Source: Methylobacterium sp. J-067
GTDB taxonomy: Bacteria; Pseudomonadota; Alphaproteobacteria; Rhizobiales; Beijerinckiaceae
DNA: 64,000 bases
Reading direction: 5' to 3'
Assembly (NCBI RefSeq): GCF_022829465.1
Contig: NZ_JAKSXZ010000133.1
Location: forward strand, 1 to 64,000
Every line of letters starts with the position of its first letter. Positions within the stretch are counted from its first letter, which is position 1. This document shows, piece after piece, positions 7,288-17,328 of this stretch. The translations under genes were made by a program, and so were the position numbers. Below the pieces are notes generated by a model. That model was given only the letters and a program-made list of their open reading frames with translations. It was not told where the DNA came from and did not search any database.

Positions 7288-8649
7288 ATGTCCGCGACCA
7301 CGAAGCTCACCGAGACGCCGCGCCAGGGGCTTACACCCGTCAACCCGAAGCTCGGCCAGCAATACGAGCAACTGACCGATCTGCTCGCGCGCCGACTCAG
7401 CCCGGCCCATGCGGGGCTCTTTGCGGAACCGGTGCCGATCGCCGTGGCCGGGACCGGGCGGCCGGGCTTCGCGTGGTTCTCGGCCTTCGAGGGCGATGTC
7501 CGTCGGGTGACGGAGCTCGATCCGCAAGCCGCCGGCACCTTGCGGGCCGGCGCGGCGAAGCTGGAAGCCGAGATCGCCGCGTTCGCCGACGGCCTGGAGC
7601 GGGAGGGCGATGCATCTCGCGATCTTTCGCGGCTTCTGCGCGATGCGCTCATCGTTCCCGATGCCGATCATCTGTGGTCCGTCGACGGACATCCGGTCTT
7701 CGTGGCCTGGGGCTATCGACTGGCCGGATCGGAGGGGCCCGTCGTGGCGCGCGGGGCCGCCATCACGGCCAGTGCGGCATCGGCCAGCGCCGGAGGGCCG
7801 TCGGCGGAGCCGGCCTCCGGTCCGACGGCGACCATGGCGGCCACCCCTGTTCGGGTCGAGCCGAGACCGCTCAACGCACGGCGGCGCTGGCTCGGTCCCG
7901 TCCTGTGGCTGGTGTTCGTCCTGCTGACGGGTGTCCTCGCGGACCGGCTGCTGCGCGCGTGCGCCCTGGGCGATGAAACCTGGCCGTCCTGGATCCGGGC
8001 GGTCCTGCCACAACACTGCCCCGTCCCGTCTGTCGAACTCGACCCGGACGGCGGCGCGATCCTCGCCGCGATCCGCACGACCGACGAGGCGGTGCGGGGC
8101 GCCGAACTCGCGGTGACACGCCGGGCGCTGACCTGCGACGCGGCCTGCCCGGTCCCGCCGCGGCGGGCGGCCGTCGAGCCACCTCGGGTGATCCCGCCCG
8201 ATCTCGAACGGCGGCTGACCGGGATCGAACGCGGCCAGGGTCTTGAACTGACCCTGGCCTGGGAAGGCGCGGCCGATCTCGATCTCTACGTCGTGTGCCC
8301 CGACCGCTCGCGCATCACCTTCGACCACCGCGCTTCGTGCGGCGGACGCCTCGTGGCCGACCAGAACGAGAATGGCGGGACCGGCGCCAGCCGTCCCGTC
8401 GAGCATGTGATCTGGGACAGCGCCCCCGCGCCGGAAGGGCGCTACGGGGTCCAGGTCGGACTGTTTCGGCGCCACGGCGAGACGCGGGCGGACGTACCCT
8501 TTCAGGTGATCCTGTCGCGGCACGGCGAAATCGTGGCGCAACGGGACGCCAAGATCGGCGCGGAGCGGACGATGCAAACCGTCATGACCTTCGATCTGCC
8601 GATGCCGGACGCGGCACAGGCGCCCGCCGGGGCCTCCGCCGTGCCCTGA
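7288..8649 (+). CDS. SrfA-like single-pass membrane protein with DUF2135-type C-terminal domain
   Basis: A 453-residue protein. Its N-terminal domain (about 25-145) matches the upstream protease's domain (LFAEPV, W-F/Y, TELDP, V-x-W-G). A linker rich in Ala/Ser/Pro leads to a membrane span at about 201-219, preceded by NARRR, which puts the N-terminus inside. The periplasmic part ends in a beta-sandwich-like domain (about 318-438) with the DLDLYVVCPD, DQNENGG and VEHVIWD signatures seen in YfaP/DUF2135-like domains. Position just before srfB and this architecture make it a candidate SrfA counterpart. That name is tentative because the SrfA family is poorly characterised. Confidence 0.65.
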   Translation: MSATTKLTETPRQGLTPVNPKLGQQYEQLTDLLARRLSPAHAGLFAEPVPIAVAGTGRPGFAWFSAFEGDVRRVTELDPQAAGTLRAGAAKLEAEIAAFADGLEREGDASRDLSRLLRDALIVPDADHLWSVDGHPVFVAWGYRLAGSEGPVVARGAAITASAASASAGGPSAEPASGPTATMAATPVRVEPRPLNARRRWLGPVLWLVFVLLTGVLADRLLRACALGDETWPSWIRAVLPQHCPVPSVELDPDGGAILAAIRTTDEAVRGAELAVTRRALTCDAACPVPPRRAAVEPPRVIPPDLERRLTGIERGQGLELTLAWEGAADLDLYVVCPDRSRITFDHRASCGGRLVADQNENGGTGASRPVEHVIWDSAPAPEGRYGVQVGLFRRHGETRADVPFQVILSRHGEIVAQRDAKIGAERTMQTVMTFDLPMPDAAQAPAGASAVP

Positions 8650-8705
8650 TCGCCTGCGCCGCCGCCGCTCCTCCCGCACACGTCACACGAGATACGCCCC
8701 GAGCG

Positions 8706-11700
8706 ATGTACGTCGAACCCGTCACCTTCGGCCCCACGATCCGGCTCGTGCCTCACAGCGGCGTGCAGTTCGTGGAATATGCCTTCCACATCGATACGGT
8801 CGGGCGCCTGTCCCGCCGCTTCATCGAACGCGAGGTCGTGGGGGCGACCCAGGCGGACGGGCGGCGGACCTATCGCCTGCTCCCCGCCTGGAACGAAGAG
8901 GACCCCGGTGCGGACCCGGTGGAGAGCGCGAAGGGCGAGGATCGTGAGTATGCGGTCGGCGAGAGGGGGGCGCTCGAAGTCTTTCTCGAGAAGTGGACGC
9001 CGGTCCCGATGCTGCGGGTCAAGTCCGGGATCGACGGTGGCGAGGAACTCGACCTCGGGCCGACCAACTGGGCGCGGGTCCGCATCGTCGAGGTCGCCGA
9101 CAGGGCGCCCGACAGCCCGATCAGCCACCGGGTGATCTTCGCCTTCGACACCGAGCTGCTGGAGCGGCGCAACAACCGACCCTATACGGCCCCCAGCCTG
9201 GAAGACGCGGCCAACGAGCACGAATTCCGCTTCGCCTTCCGCTTCCGCGACATCGGCTGGTTTCTCGGCGCCGCCGGGGAGGATGAGGAGACGAAGCGCC
9301 TCGCCGGCTTCCAGGAATGGGTGCCGTCCTGGCTCCTGGAGCAGTTCCGCGAGTTCAAGGCCGCGCAGCGCCCCGATCGCCCCCTGCGCGAGACGGACTT
9401 TCCGAACGCGCTGGAGCATTACGCCCGCTATCTGGTCTTCCTCGAATACCTGCAGATGGCCGTCCGGCCCCGGACCCTGAGGCTCACAGATACGGTGACG
9501 GCCCAGCCGGCGATCCGGCCCGTCACCGTCGACCTCATCCTCGACATCGGCAACAGCCGCACCTGCGGGATCCTAATCGAGTCCCATCCCAACGAGGACC
9601 GGGTCGATCTCAACAATTCCTTCGTGCTGCAATTGCGCGATCTGTCGGAGCCGGAGCAGATCTACACGGAGCCGTTCGAAAGCCACGTCGAACTCTCGCA
9701 CGCCAAGTTTGGGCGGGACCACCTGTCCCGTCTGTCGGCGCGCCCGCGCGCGTTCTTCTGGCCGAGCCCCGTCCGTGTCGGGCCCGAGGCCAGCCGGTTC
9801 CGCGAACTCGCTCAAGGGACGGAGGCGATCGGCGGCCTGTCGAGCCCCAAGCGCTACCTCTGCGATGTGCGCCCCGTGAACCAGGAGTGGCGCTTCCCCG
9901 ACCGCGACTACAGTGCCGACGGGACGAGCCCGCTCATCGACCGCACGATCCGGCAATACGTGAACAGCCGCGGCGACGTCATCGCGCAGCTCGACGCCGA
10001 CAAGAAGCGCTACGGGATCCGGGTGGGGGCCGACGACCGGATCGGTGCCTCACGCCTGACCTTCTCGCGGTCGTCCTTCTTCACCTTCATGGTGGCGGAG
10101 ATCGTCTGCCACGCCCTCTCGACCATCAACAACGCCGGGGTCCGGGAGCGGCGGCGCACCAAGGACGCCCCGCGGAAGCTGCGGCGCATCATCCTGACGC
10201 TCCCGCCCGCGATGCCGGTGCAGGAACAGCGCCTGCTCCGCTCCCGCGCGGAGGGAGCGGTGAAGCTGATCTGGCAATTGATGGGGTGGGCCGACAACCC
10301 GCCTCCCGGATTGACCCAGCCGGAGGTCCACGTCGCGTGGGATGAGGCGAGCTGCGTGCAGTTCGTCTACCTCTACGGCGAGATCACCCAGAAGCTCGGC
10401 GGCGCGGTGGAGGGGTTCCTGCGCCTCGTCGGCCGCCCGAGGCCCTTCGCCGAGCCGGATGCCCCGCCTGCGCCCACGGCGCAGCCCGAACCTTCGGTGC
10501 GCATCGCCAGCATCGATGTCGGCGGCGGCACGACCGACCTGATGATCACGACCTACTATGCGGAGGGGAATCGGGCGATCAAACCCGTCCAGAACTTCCG
10601 CGAGGGGTTCCGGATCGCCGGCGACGACATCCTTAAGCGGGTGATCGAACGCCTCGTCCTGCCCACTCTCGAAGGTGCCCTCCGGGCCGCCGGGCATCCC
10701 GACCCGCACGCGCTCCTGCTCGAACGCTTCGGCGGCGACCGGGCCAACATGGCGGAGCAGGAAAAGCACCTGCGCCGCCAGTTCGTATCCCGCGTGCTGG
10801 AGCCGATCGGCCTGCGGATCCTCGGCGACGTCGAAGCCGGGGCCGAGATCGTCGCGCGACCCTTCGAGGAGTTCTTCCCCGAGCGCGGCGGCCGGATCGT
10901 TCGCCGGGCCCTGCCGCAGCAACGCCTGCTCGATTTCCTGGAAGTGCCCGCCAGGGCCGGCGGCGCGGCCGGCTTCTCCCTGACCGATTGTCTCTTCGAA
11001 AGCCGCGCCGACGTGGTCGCGGACTGCGTGGTGTCGACCCTCGATCTCGTCCTCGACAATTTGTGCGAGGCCGTTCACGCCCTCGACGTCGATGTCGTGT
11101 TGCTGTCAGGCCGGCCGTCGCGGCTCCAGGCGTTCGTCGATCTCCTCGTCGACAAGCTCTCCGTCTCGCCCGACCGCATCGTGCCGCTGCACGAGTATCA
11201 GGCCGGGACGTGGTACCCGTTCCGCGAGCGGGACAACCGCCGCATCGGCGATCCCAAGACGACGACGGCGGTGGGCGGCATGCTGTGCGCCCTGGCCGAG
11301 GGCCAGCTTACCAACTTCACCCTGTTCACGCATCGCCTCGCCCTGCGCTCCACCGCCCGCTACATCGGCGAACTGGAGCTCAGCGGCCAATTGCGCGACG
11401 CGGGCCTCTGCTTCCGCGACATCGATCTCGATGCCCCCGTGCCGGGGCGGAAGGGGCCCGCCAAAGGGCCGGAGATGGATGCCAAGCTGCGCTATTACGC
11501 GCCGATGCGCCTGGGCTACCGGCAATTGCCGGTCGAGCGCTGGATCGCGACGCCCCTCTATCGGCTGAGGCTGCGTGCCGGAGAAGAGGCGGCACGCATG
11601 AAGCTCCCGCTCGAGATCACGCTCGAACGCTGCGGCGACGGTCGCCCCGATGATGAAGGGGCCGACGCCCTCCTGCGCTCGGAATCGATGAAGGAAGAAT

Positions 11701-11825
11701 TCAAGATCTGCGACGCCTATGACGCGGACGGTCTCGATGTTGCGCGCAAAATCGAGCTGGTGCTCGATACTTTAAGCTCGGAGCACGGATACTGGTTGGA
11801 TACCGGTATCCTCGCCCTGGATTGA
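8706..11825 (+). CDS. srfB: SrfB family protein (actin/Hsp70-like ATPase fold)
   Basis: A 1039-residue SrfB-family protein, near the usual length. Two nucleotide-binding signatures of the actin/Hsp70 superfamily are visible: DLILDIGNSRTCG at about 275-287 (phosphate-1 type) and IASIDVGGGTTDLM at about 599-612 (phosphate-2 type). An adenosine-type loop VVLLSGRPSRLQ follows near 797. No signal peptide or membrane span, so cytoplasmic. I chose the ATG at 8706; upstream the frame only overlaps the preceding gene out of phase. Its stop overlaps or touches the srfC start. Srf proteins were named in Salmonella as SsrB-regulated factors; their biochemical role remains unclear. Confidence 0.88.
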   Translation: MYVEPVTFGPTIRLVPHSGVQFVEYAFHIDTVGRLSRRFIEREVVGATQADGRRTYRLLPAWNEEDPGADPVESAKGEDREYAVGERGALEVFLEKWTPVPMLRVKSGIDGGEELDLGPTNWARVRIVEVADRAPDSPISHRVIFAFDTELLERRNNRPYTAPSLEDAANEHEFRFAFRFRDIGWFLGAAGEDEETKRLAGFQEWVPSWLLEQFREFKAAQRPDRPLRETDFPNALEHYARYLVFLEYLQMAVRPRTLRLTDTVTAQPAIRPVTVDLILDIGNSRTCGILIESHPNEDRVDLNNSFVLQLRDLSEPEQIYTEPFESHVELSHAKFGRDHLSRLSARPRAFFWPSPVRVGPEASRFRELAQGTEAIGGLSSPKRYLCDVRPVNQEWRFPDRDYSADGTSPLIDRTIRQYVNSRGDVIAQLDADKKRYGIRVGADDRIGASRLTFSRSSFFTFMVAEIVCHALSTINNAGVRERRRTKDAPRKLRRIILTLPPAMPVQEQRLLRSRAEGAVKLIWQLMGWADNPPPGLTQPEVHVAWDEASCVQFVYLYGEITQKLGGAVEGFLRLVGRPRPFAEPDAPPAPTAQPEPSVRIASIDVGGGTTDLMITTYYAEGNRAIKPVQNFREGFRIAGDDILKRVIERLVLPTLEGALRAAGHPDPHALLLERFGGDRANMAEQEKHLRRQFVSRVLEPIGLRILGDVEAGAEIVARPFEEFFPERGGRIVRRALPQQRLLDFLEVPARAGGAAGFSLTDCLFESRADVVADCVVSTLDLVLDNLCEAVHALDVDVVLLSGRPSRLQAFVDLLVDKLSVSPDRIVPLHEYQAGTWYPFRERDNRRIGDPKTTTAVGGMLCALAEGQLTNFTLFTHRLALRSTARYIGELELSGQLRDAGLCFRDIDLDAPVPGRKGPAKGPEMDAKLRYYAPMRLGYRQLPVERWIATPLYRLRLRAGEEAARMKLPLEITLERCGDGRPDDEGADALLRSESMKEEFKICDAYDADGLDVARKIELVLDTLSSEHGYWLDTGILALD

Positions 11826-11827
11826 GA

Positions 11828-14440
11828 ATGCCCATGTCAATCGATCATCTGGCACAGGATTGCAGGGCGACGGGCCGCCTCGCCGAGGAGGCCGAACGCT
11901 GGCTCGGCGACGAGGCGAACGCCGCCACCGTCGGGCGCGAGCGCGCGGACCTCGTCCGGTATGTCCGCAAGGCCGCCCACCGGGCCGAACGCCTCGCCCG
12001 CGCGGCGGGACGGCCGATGTGCGCCGGCGTGTTCGGGCCGAGCCAAGCGGGCAAATCCTATCTGGTCGAGGTTCTGGCGCGCCCGGAGGACGGGGCCCTG
12101 CGCGCGCGCTTCCCTGGCCACGACCCGGTGGATTTCCTGGCCGAGATCAACCCGATCGGCGAGAAGGAGGCGACGGGGTTGGTGACGCGCTTCACCGCCG
12201 CGACCGCCGGAGGGACCCCGCCCGGCGCGCCGGTACGCCTGCGCGTCCTGAGCGAGATCGATCTCGTGAAGATCCTCGCCAACACCTTCCTACATGACGG
12301 CGACGCCGCCAAGGAGACATTGCCCGAGCCGGAGGCGATCACCGCCCTCGTCACGGCATTGAAGGCGCAAGCCCGCCCCGGCGCGTCGCGGATCGGCGAC
12401 GTCGAGATCGACGACCTCCAGGACTATGTGCGTGAGCAGGCGCGCGGCACACGCCCCCTCGAGGTGTTCGCCCGCTATTGGGACGAGGCGCGCAGCCTCG
12501 CTGGCGGTCTCGATCTCGAACGACGCGCGCAGCTGTTCGCGCCGCTCTGGGGCGGCCATGCCGCCTTCGGCGTCCTCTACCGCCAACTCGCCGACGCGCT
12601 CGAGCGATTGGGGCATCCCGAGGAGATCTTCGCGCCGCTGAGCGCGCTCGTGCCCCGCGAGGGCAGCATCCTCGACGTGGCGACCCTGTCGGGCCTCGGC
12701 GCCTCCGCCGCGGGGGACACACTCACCGTCCACGGGGCGAACGGAGCGATCGTCACCCTGCCGCGCGCGGCCGTCGCCGCGATCACCGCCGAGCTGCGCA
12801 TCGAGATCGCGGACGAGCCCCGCGCCTTCCTGAAGGAGGCGGACCTCCTCGATTTTCCCGGTGCCCGCAGCCGCCAGAAGGTCGACCTGTCCCACTTCCT
12901 GACCGCCCACCCCGATGCCCTCAAGGAGACCTTCCTGCGCGGCAAGGTGGCCTACCTGTTCGACCGCTACGTGGCCGAGCAGGAATTGACGGCGATGATG
13001 CTGTGCGTCCGCCCCTCGAACCAGGAGGTCGTGACGCTGCCGGACCTCGTGGACCGCTGGATCGCCCTGACGCACGGGGCCACACCGGAGGCCCGCGCCT
13101 CCCTCCCGAACCTGCTTTTCCTCGTCCTGACGTGGTTCGACAGCCACTTCGTCGACAAGGCGGGGGATGCGGGCCAGGACGCCGGTCTCCGCTTCCGCAA
13201 CCGGCTCGAGGCGTCGCTGCTGGGCTTCTTCGGAAAGGCTCATACGTGGCCGCGGCAATGGACGCCGGGCACGCCGTTCCGCAACACGTACTGGTTCCGC
13301 AACCCGAACTACCCGGCCGAGTCGGTGATCCGCTACGACGGCCGCCGCGAGGTCGCGTTCCTGCCCGAGAAGCAGGATCGGATCGCCGAACTGAAGGCCG
13401 GCTTCGCCGCGCTGCCGGAGGCGACCGCCCACTTCGCCGAGCCGGACCGCGCTTTCGATGAGGCGCTGCGTCTCAACGACGGCGGCGTCAGCTACCTCGT
13501 CGAGAACCTGTCGCGGGTCTGCCGGCCCGCCCTGAAGGCGCAGCAGATCGCCGCCCGCCTCGATGCGCTTCGGGCGGAAATGCGCGAGCGTCTGGCCCGC
13601 TTCCATGTCGCCCTCGACATCGAGACCCGGCTCGCGGAACGGCGGGAATCCGCCGGATTGGTCTTCGATGCGCTCGATGCGGTCGTCGCGGCGGGGCAGC
13701 TCGGCTCCCTGTTGCGGTCCCTCACCGTCGATGTCGGGGCCCTCACCGTGTCCTTGCATGGTGCCGAGAGCGCTACCCCGGCGAACGCGGCTCCGGCGGC
13801 CGCACCGCGGATCGCCCGCCCCGGCGCGATTTCTCGCCCCGGCGGCATGCCGGGAGCCCGAAGCGAAGCGCCGGCGGCCAGCACCGACCGGGAGCACGCC
13901 CTGGCACGGGCGGCCGTCGCGGCCTGGATCGGCTTCCTGCGGCGCACGATCGAGGACGAAGGCTTCGCCCGTCGCTTCGGCGTTCCGCTGACGGTCATGG
14001 AGGTCGTCGTCGGCGAGCTGATCGCCCTCGCCCGGAGGGCCGACATTGAAGGGGCGATCGCGGCCGACCTGCGCGCCCTGGCGACCATCGAGCGGGCCGA
14101 ACAATCGACGGTCAAGCTTGCCCTGATCGCGGCGACCCGTCTCAACCGGCTGGCCGGGAGCCTGGGCTTCACCCTCGTCCCCCCGGCCGGCGAACGGCCG
14201 TCCATCCAGGATGAGGCGGGAGACAGGCTCGCCTTCGCTCCCCGTGGGATCGCCTTCGACGCCCGCAGCATCACGCAGGCACCCGCCCCCTTCGCGCACA
14301 CCTACGCGACGGACTGGTTCCACGGCTTCTACCGGGTGGTGGAAGACAACGCGAAAAGCGCCTCCGGCGTCACGATCGACCTCGCGCAGAACGCACGGAT
14401 CGGCGCGATCCTCGCCGGTCTCCAAGCACGGGCCGCCTGA
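11828..14440 (+). CDS. srfC: SrfC-like P-loop protein (putative virulence factor family)
   Basis: An 870-residue protein directly behind srfB. A P-loop reads GVFGPSQAGKSYL at about 67-79 (GxxxxGKS), and a DxxG-type motif occurs in LLDFPGARS near 337. Together these suggest a GTPase-like, possibly dynamin-like, switch. The C-terminal half is helical with few hydrophobic segments. Starts at 11822 (TTG overlapping the srfB TGA), 11828 or 11834 are all possible; I chose the first ATG. This gene order, P-loop protein after SrfB, is the hallmark of srfABC loci. Substrate and partner are inferred, not known. Confidence 0.82.
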   Translation: MPMSIDHLAQDCRATGRLAEEAERWLGDEANAATVGRERADLVRYVRKAAHRAERLARAAGRPMCAGVFGPSQAGKSYLVEVLARPEDGALRARFPGHDPVDFLAEINPIGEKEATGLVTRFTAATAGGTPPGAPVRLRVLSEIDLVKILANTFLHDGDAAKETLPEPEAITALVTALKAQARPGASRIGDVEIDDLQDYVREQARGTRPLEVFARYWDEARSLAGGLDLERRAQLFAPLWGGHAAFGVLYRQLADALERLGHPEEIFAPLSALVPREGSILDVATLSGLGASAAGDTLTVHGANGAIVTLPRAAVAAITAELRIEIADEPRAFLKEADLLDFPGARSRQKVDLSHFLTAHPDALKETFLRGKVAYLFDRYVAEQELTAMMLCVRPSNQEVVTLPDLVDRWIALTHGATPEARASLPNLLFLVLTWFDSHFVDKAGDAGQDAGLRFRNRLEASLLGFFGKAHTWPRQWTPGTPFRNTYWFRNPNYPAESVIRYDGRREVAFLPEKQDRIAELKAGFAALPEATAHFAEPDRAFDEALRLNDGGVSYLVENLSRVCRPALKAQQIAARLDALRAEMRERLARFHVALDIETRLAERRESAGLVFDALDAVVAAGQLGSLLRSLTVDVGALTVSLHGAESATPANAAPAAAPRIARPGAISRPGGMPGARSEAPAASTDREHALARAAVAAWIGFLRRTIEDEGFARRFGVPLTVMEVVVGELIALARRADIEGAIAADLRALATIERAEQSTVKLALIAATRLNRLAGSLGFTLVPPAGERPSIQDEAGDRLAFAPRGIAFDARSITQAPAPFAHTYATDWFHGFYRVVEDNAKSASGVTIDLAQNARIGAILAGLQARAA

Positions 14441-14469
14441 ACCGGCCGGTCCCAACGGAAACGTCTGAC

Positions 14470-15471
14470 ATGACCATCCGCATCACCGAGGATGAGGGCG
14501 AGAGCGGCGGCTACGCGTTCATCGACCTCGGGCGTCCGCTCCGCTCCCCGCTGCTGTCCTTCCGCCGTCAGGACACCGAGCCGCGCCATCTCGGCGCCGA
14601 AGGCTGGCAGCCGGAGGTGGCGTGGCTGGCGCCGCTGGCCGTGACGGAGCGGGACGGTGGGGCGGTGGCCCGCTTCGGCCCCGCCGTCATCGACCGCATC
14701 GAAGAACTGGTTCCGATCGAGATCGTCGCACAGGACGGCACCTCCTTCGGAGTCGTGTCGTGGCCCTACATCTCTCCCGCCCCTGCCGGCCCCGGTATTC
14801 TCGCCGGCCTGCCGAACACGCCCGCGACCCCGCCCCACATCGATGTGAAGGGCGCGGGCGATGCTGCCACCGCGAGGGAAGATACGGGTCCGTCGGAGGA
14901 CGTCGCGGCCCCGGACGTGCCACTGGCCGAACCGACGCCTCCGCAGGGCAAGCGCCGAGGTCTGCCCTTCCTCGCGCTTCTCCTGCTCGCGTGTCTCGCG
15001 ATTGGGACCGGCGCGCTCATCCTCTACCGCGATGCGCTCTGGGTCATGGTGGCCCGGAACGACGCCCCGGCCCCCGCGCCGCCTCCGCCCACGACGACGG
15101 AACCTCCGCGCCTGACGGCCGCCGAGCTCCACCAGCGCTTCTCGCGGCTTGTCCAGGAGCGGGCGACGCCCGGCGCTTTCATCGCGCTCGGCGAGACGGC
15201 CCTGTCATCCCGGCAGGGAGGCGCCGCCTTCCGCGCCTTCGAAGAGGCGGATCCCGTCACCAATGCCGATGCGGCATGGCAGCTCGCCCGCTTCTACGAC
15301 CCTGGAAACGACGAGGCGACCTATCGCGAGGCGGCTCGGCCCGACCTCGTCCGTGCCGCCTACTACTACGCCCTCTGGCGCAACCGCTCATCCCGCCACA
15401 CCGACGCGCTCCGTGGCCTGTGCGACGCCAACGCCGCCAACGACCGCCTGCGGGCGATCTGCCGTTCATGA
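14470..15471 (+). CDS. Single-pass membrane protein of the Srf locus, unknown family
   Basis: A 333-residue protein that I cannot assign to a family. Residues 1-105 form a cytoplasmic domain, followed by an acidic, Pro-rich linker and one membrane span at about 165-186. The KRRG just before the span predicts N-in, C-out topology. The periplasmic part (about 210-333) has a Sel1/TPR-like helical look (AAFRAFEEADPVTNADAAWQ). Its stop overlaps the next start as ATGA. The same inside-out arrangement appears in the two proteins ahead of srfB, so it is probably part of the same envelope-spanning assembly. Confidence 0.7.
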   Translation: MTIRITEDEGESGGYAFIDLGRPLRSPLLSFRRQDTEPRHLGAEGWQPEVAWLAPLAVTERDGGAVARFGPAVIDRIEELVPIEIVAQDGTSFGVVSWPYISPAPAGPGILAGLPNTPATPPHIDVKGAGDAATAREDTGPSEDVAAPDVPLAEPTPPQGKRRGLPFLALLLLACLAIGTGALILYRDALWVMVARNDAPAPAPPPPTTTEPPRLTAAELHQRFSRLVQERATPGAFIALGETALSSRQGGAAFRAFEEADPVTNADAAWQLARFYDPGNDEATYREAARPDLVRAAYYYALWRNRSSRHTDALRGLCDANAANDRLRAICRS

Positions 15472-17297
15472 CGAACCCCGTGCCCGCTCCCATGTCCGCC
15501 AGATCACTCGTCGCACCGTCGCCCTCATTGGCCGTGATGGGGCGCGCCCGCCGCGTTTTCGCGGCTGCAGCCCTCGTCTTTCTGGGGGCCGTGGAGGGGC
15601 AGGCCGCCTCGCCGGGCCTGGCGGTTCAATCTGCCACCGCCCGCAGCAGTGCCGCGACGGGGCCGCGCATCGCCCTGCTCGTCGTTCCACAGCCGGCCTC
15701 CGCCGGAGGCCGCGCGGCCACGGCCCATGCCGACGAGGAGGCCTATCGCAAGCGACTGAGAGACATCGGCTTCGACGTCTGGACCTTCGGTCCTGCGGAC
15801 CGTCCGCAACTGGAGCGCGGTCTGCGCGAAGCGGCCGGACGCTTGCCGGAGGAGGCGCAGGTGGCCGTCTTCGTCCTCGGTCCGACCGTCGGCGGCGTGG
15901 ACGACATCCATCTGATTCCGCAGGACGCTCCATCCGATATCGGTCAGCGGCCGACCATGCTCGACAGCGAGGGCGTCCGGCTCAGCGACGTGATGCGTCG
16001 CATCGCCCAGCGCAGGCCGCGCGATCTCGTGGCAGTCATCGATGAGTGTCAGGCGGCTTCCGGCGCTCGCTGTGATTTCGATGCCGCGGCGGGCAACTCG
16101 GGCGCGAGCCTGATCGGCAGTGAACGGGCCCCCCGGCGCACGGCCTCCCCCGCGCCGCTCGCCGGGCGCGCCTCGCTGCGCGATCCGATGCTCACGGCGA
16201 TGGCGCAGGAGGGCGAAACCTTCCTGCAGTCTTACGAGACCTTGAAGCGGGGTCTCGCCGGCAGTGACTTGGAGCCCCGTGCGAGTGGCGCGCTGACGAC
16301 ATCGTTCGCTTTCATCCCGCAAGGTTTCTTCGGCGGGCTGCGCAGCGACTGCAACAAGATCGATCCCAATGCGGAGCCGGTCTCCCTCCGCGGCGTGAAC
16401 CTCGAACCAGCGATCAAGGCCTGTGAGGCGGGAACCGCGACCTATCCCTTCGCAAGGCCGTTTCAGGACAGGCTCCAGGCCGGGCGAGAGCAGCGGGCCT
16501 ACCAGCGGGCGGTTGCGTCTTGCGACGATCCGACCAGCACCGCGAGCTACACCACGGCCTACCCGGCGGGGCGGTTCCGATCCCTCGTGGAAACGTTCGC
16601 CCTCGAATGCGGCCGCAACCGGGACCGCCAGGACGAGGCGCGGCGACAGCAGGAGGACGAGGCCCGTCGACGGCAGGAGGACGCCCGGCGGCGGCAGGAG
16701 GAGATGGATCGGCAATGGGCGGAAGCCCGCCGCCAGCGGGAGGCGGACGAGCAGCGCCAAGCCGATGAGGCGCGGCGTCAACGGGAGTTGCAGCAGCGCA
16801 CGACGGTCGGCAGCGCCTCCGGCTGGACCCTGACCTACTCGACCGATCTTCTCGACATCTCCCGGCTTGCCAACGATCAGTACGATCCGCAGAAGCAGAC
16901 CTACACGACCATCTGGCATTCGCGGCAGCATGGCGAGCAAGTCGTCATGTATGTTCAGGTCAGCCCCAACGAACGCTGCGGCAGCGCGCAGCAATTCATC
17001 GCCGAGCAGATCCGTCCAAGGCGAAATCAGATCTCCCGCGCGCAGGAAGTGACGTCTTCGCCCGTCCGCACCGGCTACGTGCTCGAAGGCCGGGGGACGG
17101 CCGTCTCGCAGGGCACCTTCGATGACCGAAGCTTCTACGATTTCGCGACGATCCGGCGCGACGACCGGAGCACGATCGTCAACGTCGGTGGCCGCTTCCC
17201 GGCGGAATTCAGTGATATGTACCGAGCTGAGCTTCTTCGGATGATGAACTCGATGCAGCTGCCGGGCCGGGACATCTTCAACAACCGCTGCGGCTAA
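15468..17297 (+). CDS. Exported caspase-like protein with coiled coil, probable pseudo-enzyme
   Basis: A 609-residue protein starting in an ATGA overlap with the previous gene. A hydrophobic leader lies at about 28-47. Residues about 65-200 resemble a caspase-like (C14) fold: a first strand RIALLVV, a helix with YRKRLRDIGFDV, the second strand AVFVLGP, then DIHLIPQDA, and LVAVIDECQAA with Cys194 where the catalytic cysteine sits. The catalytic His of the usual SGHG is missing, since the strand ends LGPTVGG, so activity is doubtful. Residues about 383-445 are a Glu/Arg/Gln-rich coiled coil. The C-terminal domain (about 450-609) is unrecognised. It may be a scaffold rather than a protease. Confidence 0.65.
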   Translation: MTNPVPAPMSARSLVAPSPSLAVMGRARRVFAAAALVFLGAVEGQAASPGLAVQSATARSSAATGPRIALLVVPQPASAGGRAATAHADEEAYRKRLRDIGFDVWTFGPADRPQLERGLREAAGRLPEEAQVAVFVLGPTVGGVDDIHLIPQDAPSDIGQRPTMLDSEGVRLSDVMRRIAQRRPRDLVAVIDECQAASGARCDFDAAAGNSGASLIGSERAPRRTASPAPLAGRASLRDPMLTAMAQEGETFLQSYETLKRGLAGSDLEPRASGALTTSFAFIPQGFFGGLRSDCNKIDPNAEPVSLRGVNLEPAIKACEAGTATYPFARPFQDRLQAGREQRAYQRAVASCDDPTSTASYTTAYPAGRFRSLVETFALECGRNRDRQDEARRQQEDEARRRQEDARRRQEEMDRQWAEARRQREADEQRQADEARRQRELQQRTTVGSASGWTLTYSTDLLDISRLANDQYDPQKQTYTTIWHSRQHGEQVVMYVQVSPNERCGSAQQFIAEQIRPRRNQISRAQEVTSSPVRTGYVLEGRGTAVSQGTFDDRSFYDFATIRRDDRSTIVNVGGRFPAEFSDMYRAELLRMMNSMQLPGRDIFNNRCG

Positions 17298-17328
17298 AAA
17301 TCCAGGACTGCAACGAGGGGCCGGGAGA

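Noticed and set aside
12290..14455. Long open frame (721 codons) opposite srfC
   Set aside because: Shadow of srfC: no domain, Arg/Gly-rich, and the forward frame has clear motifs.
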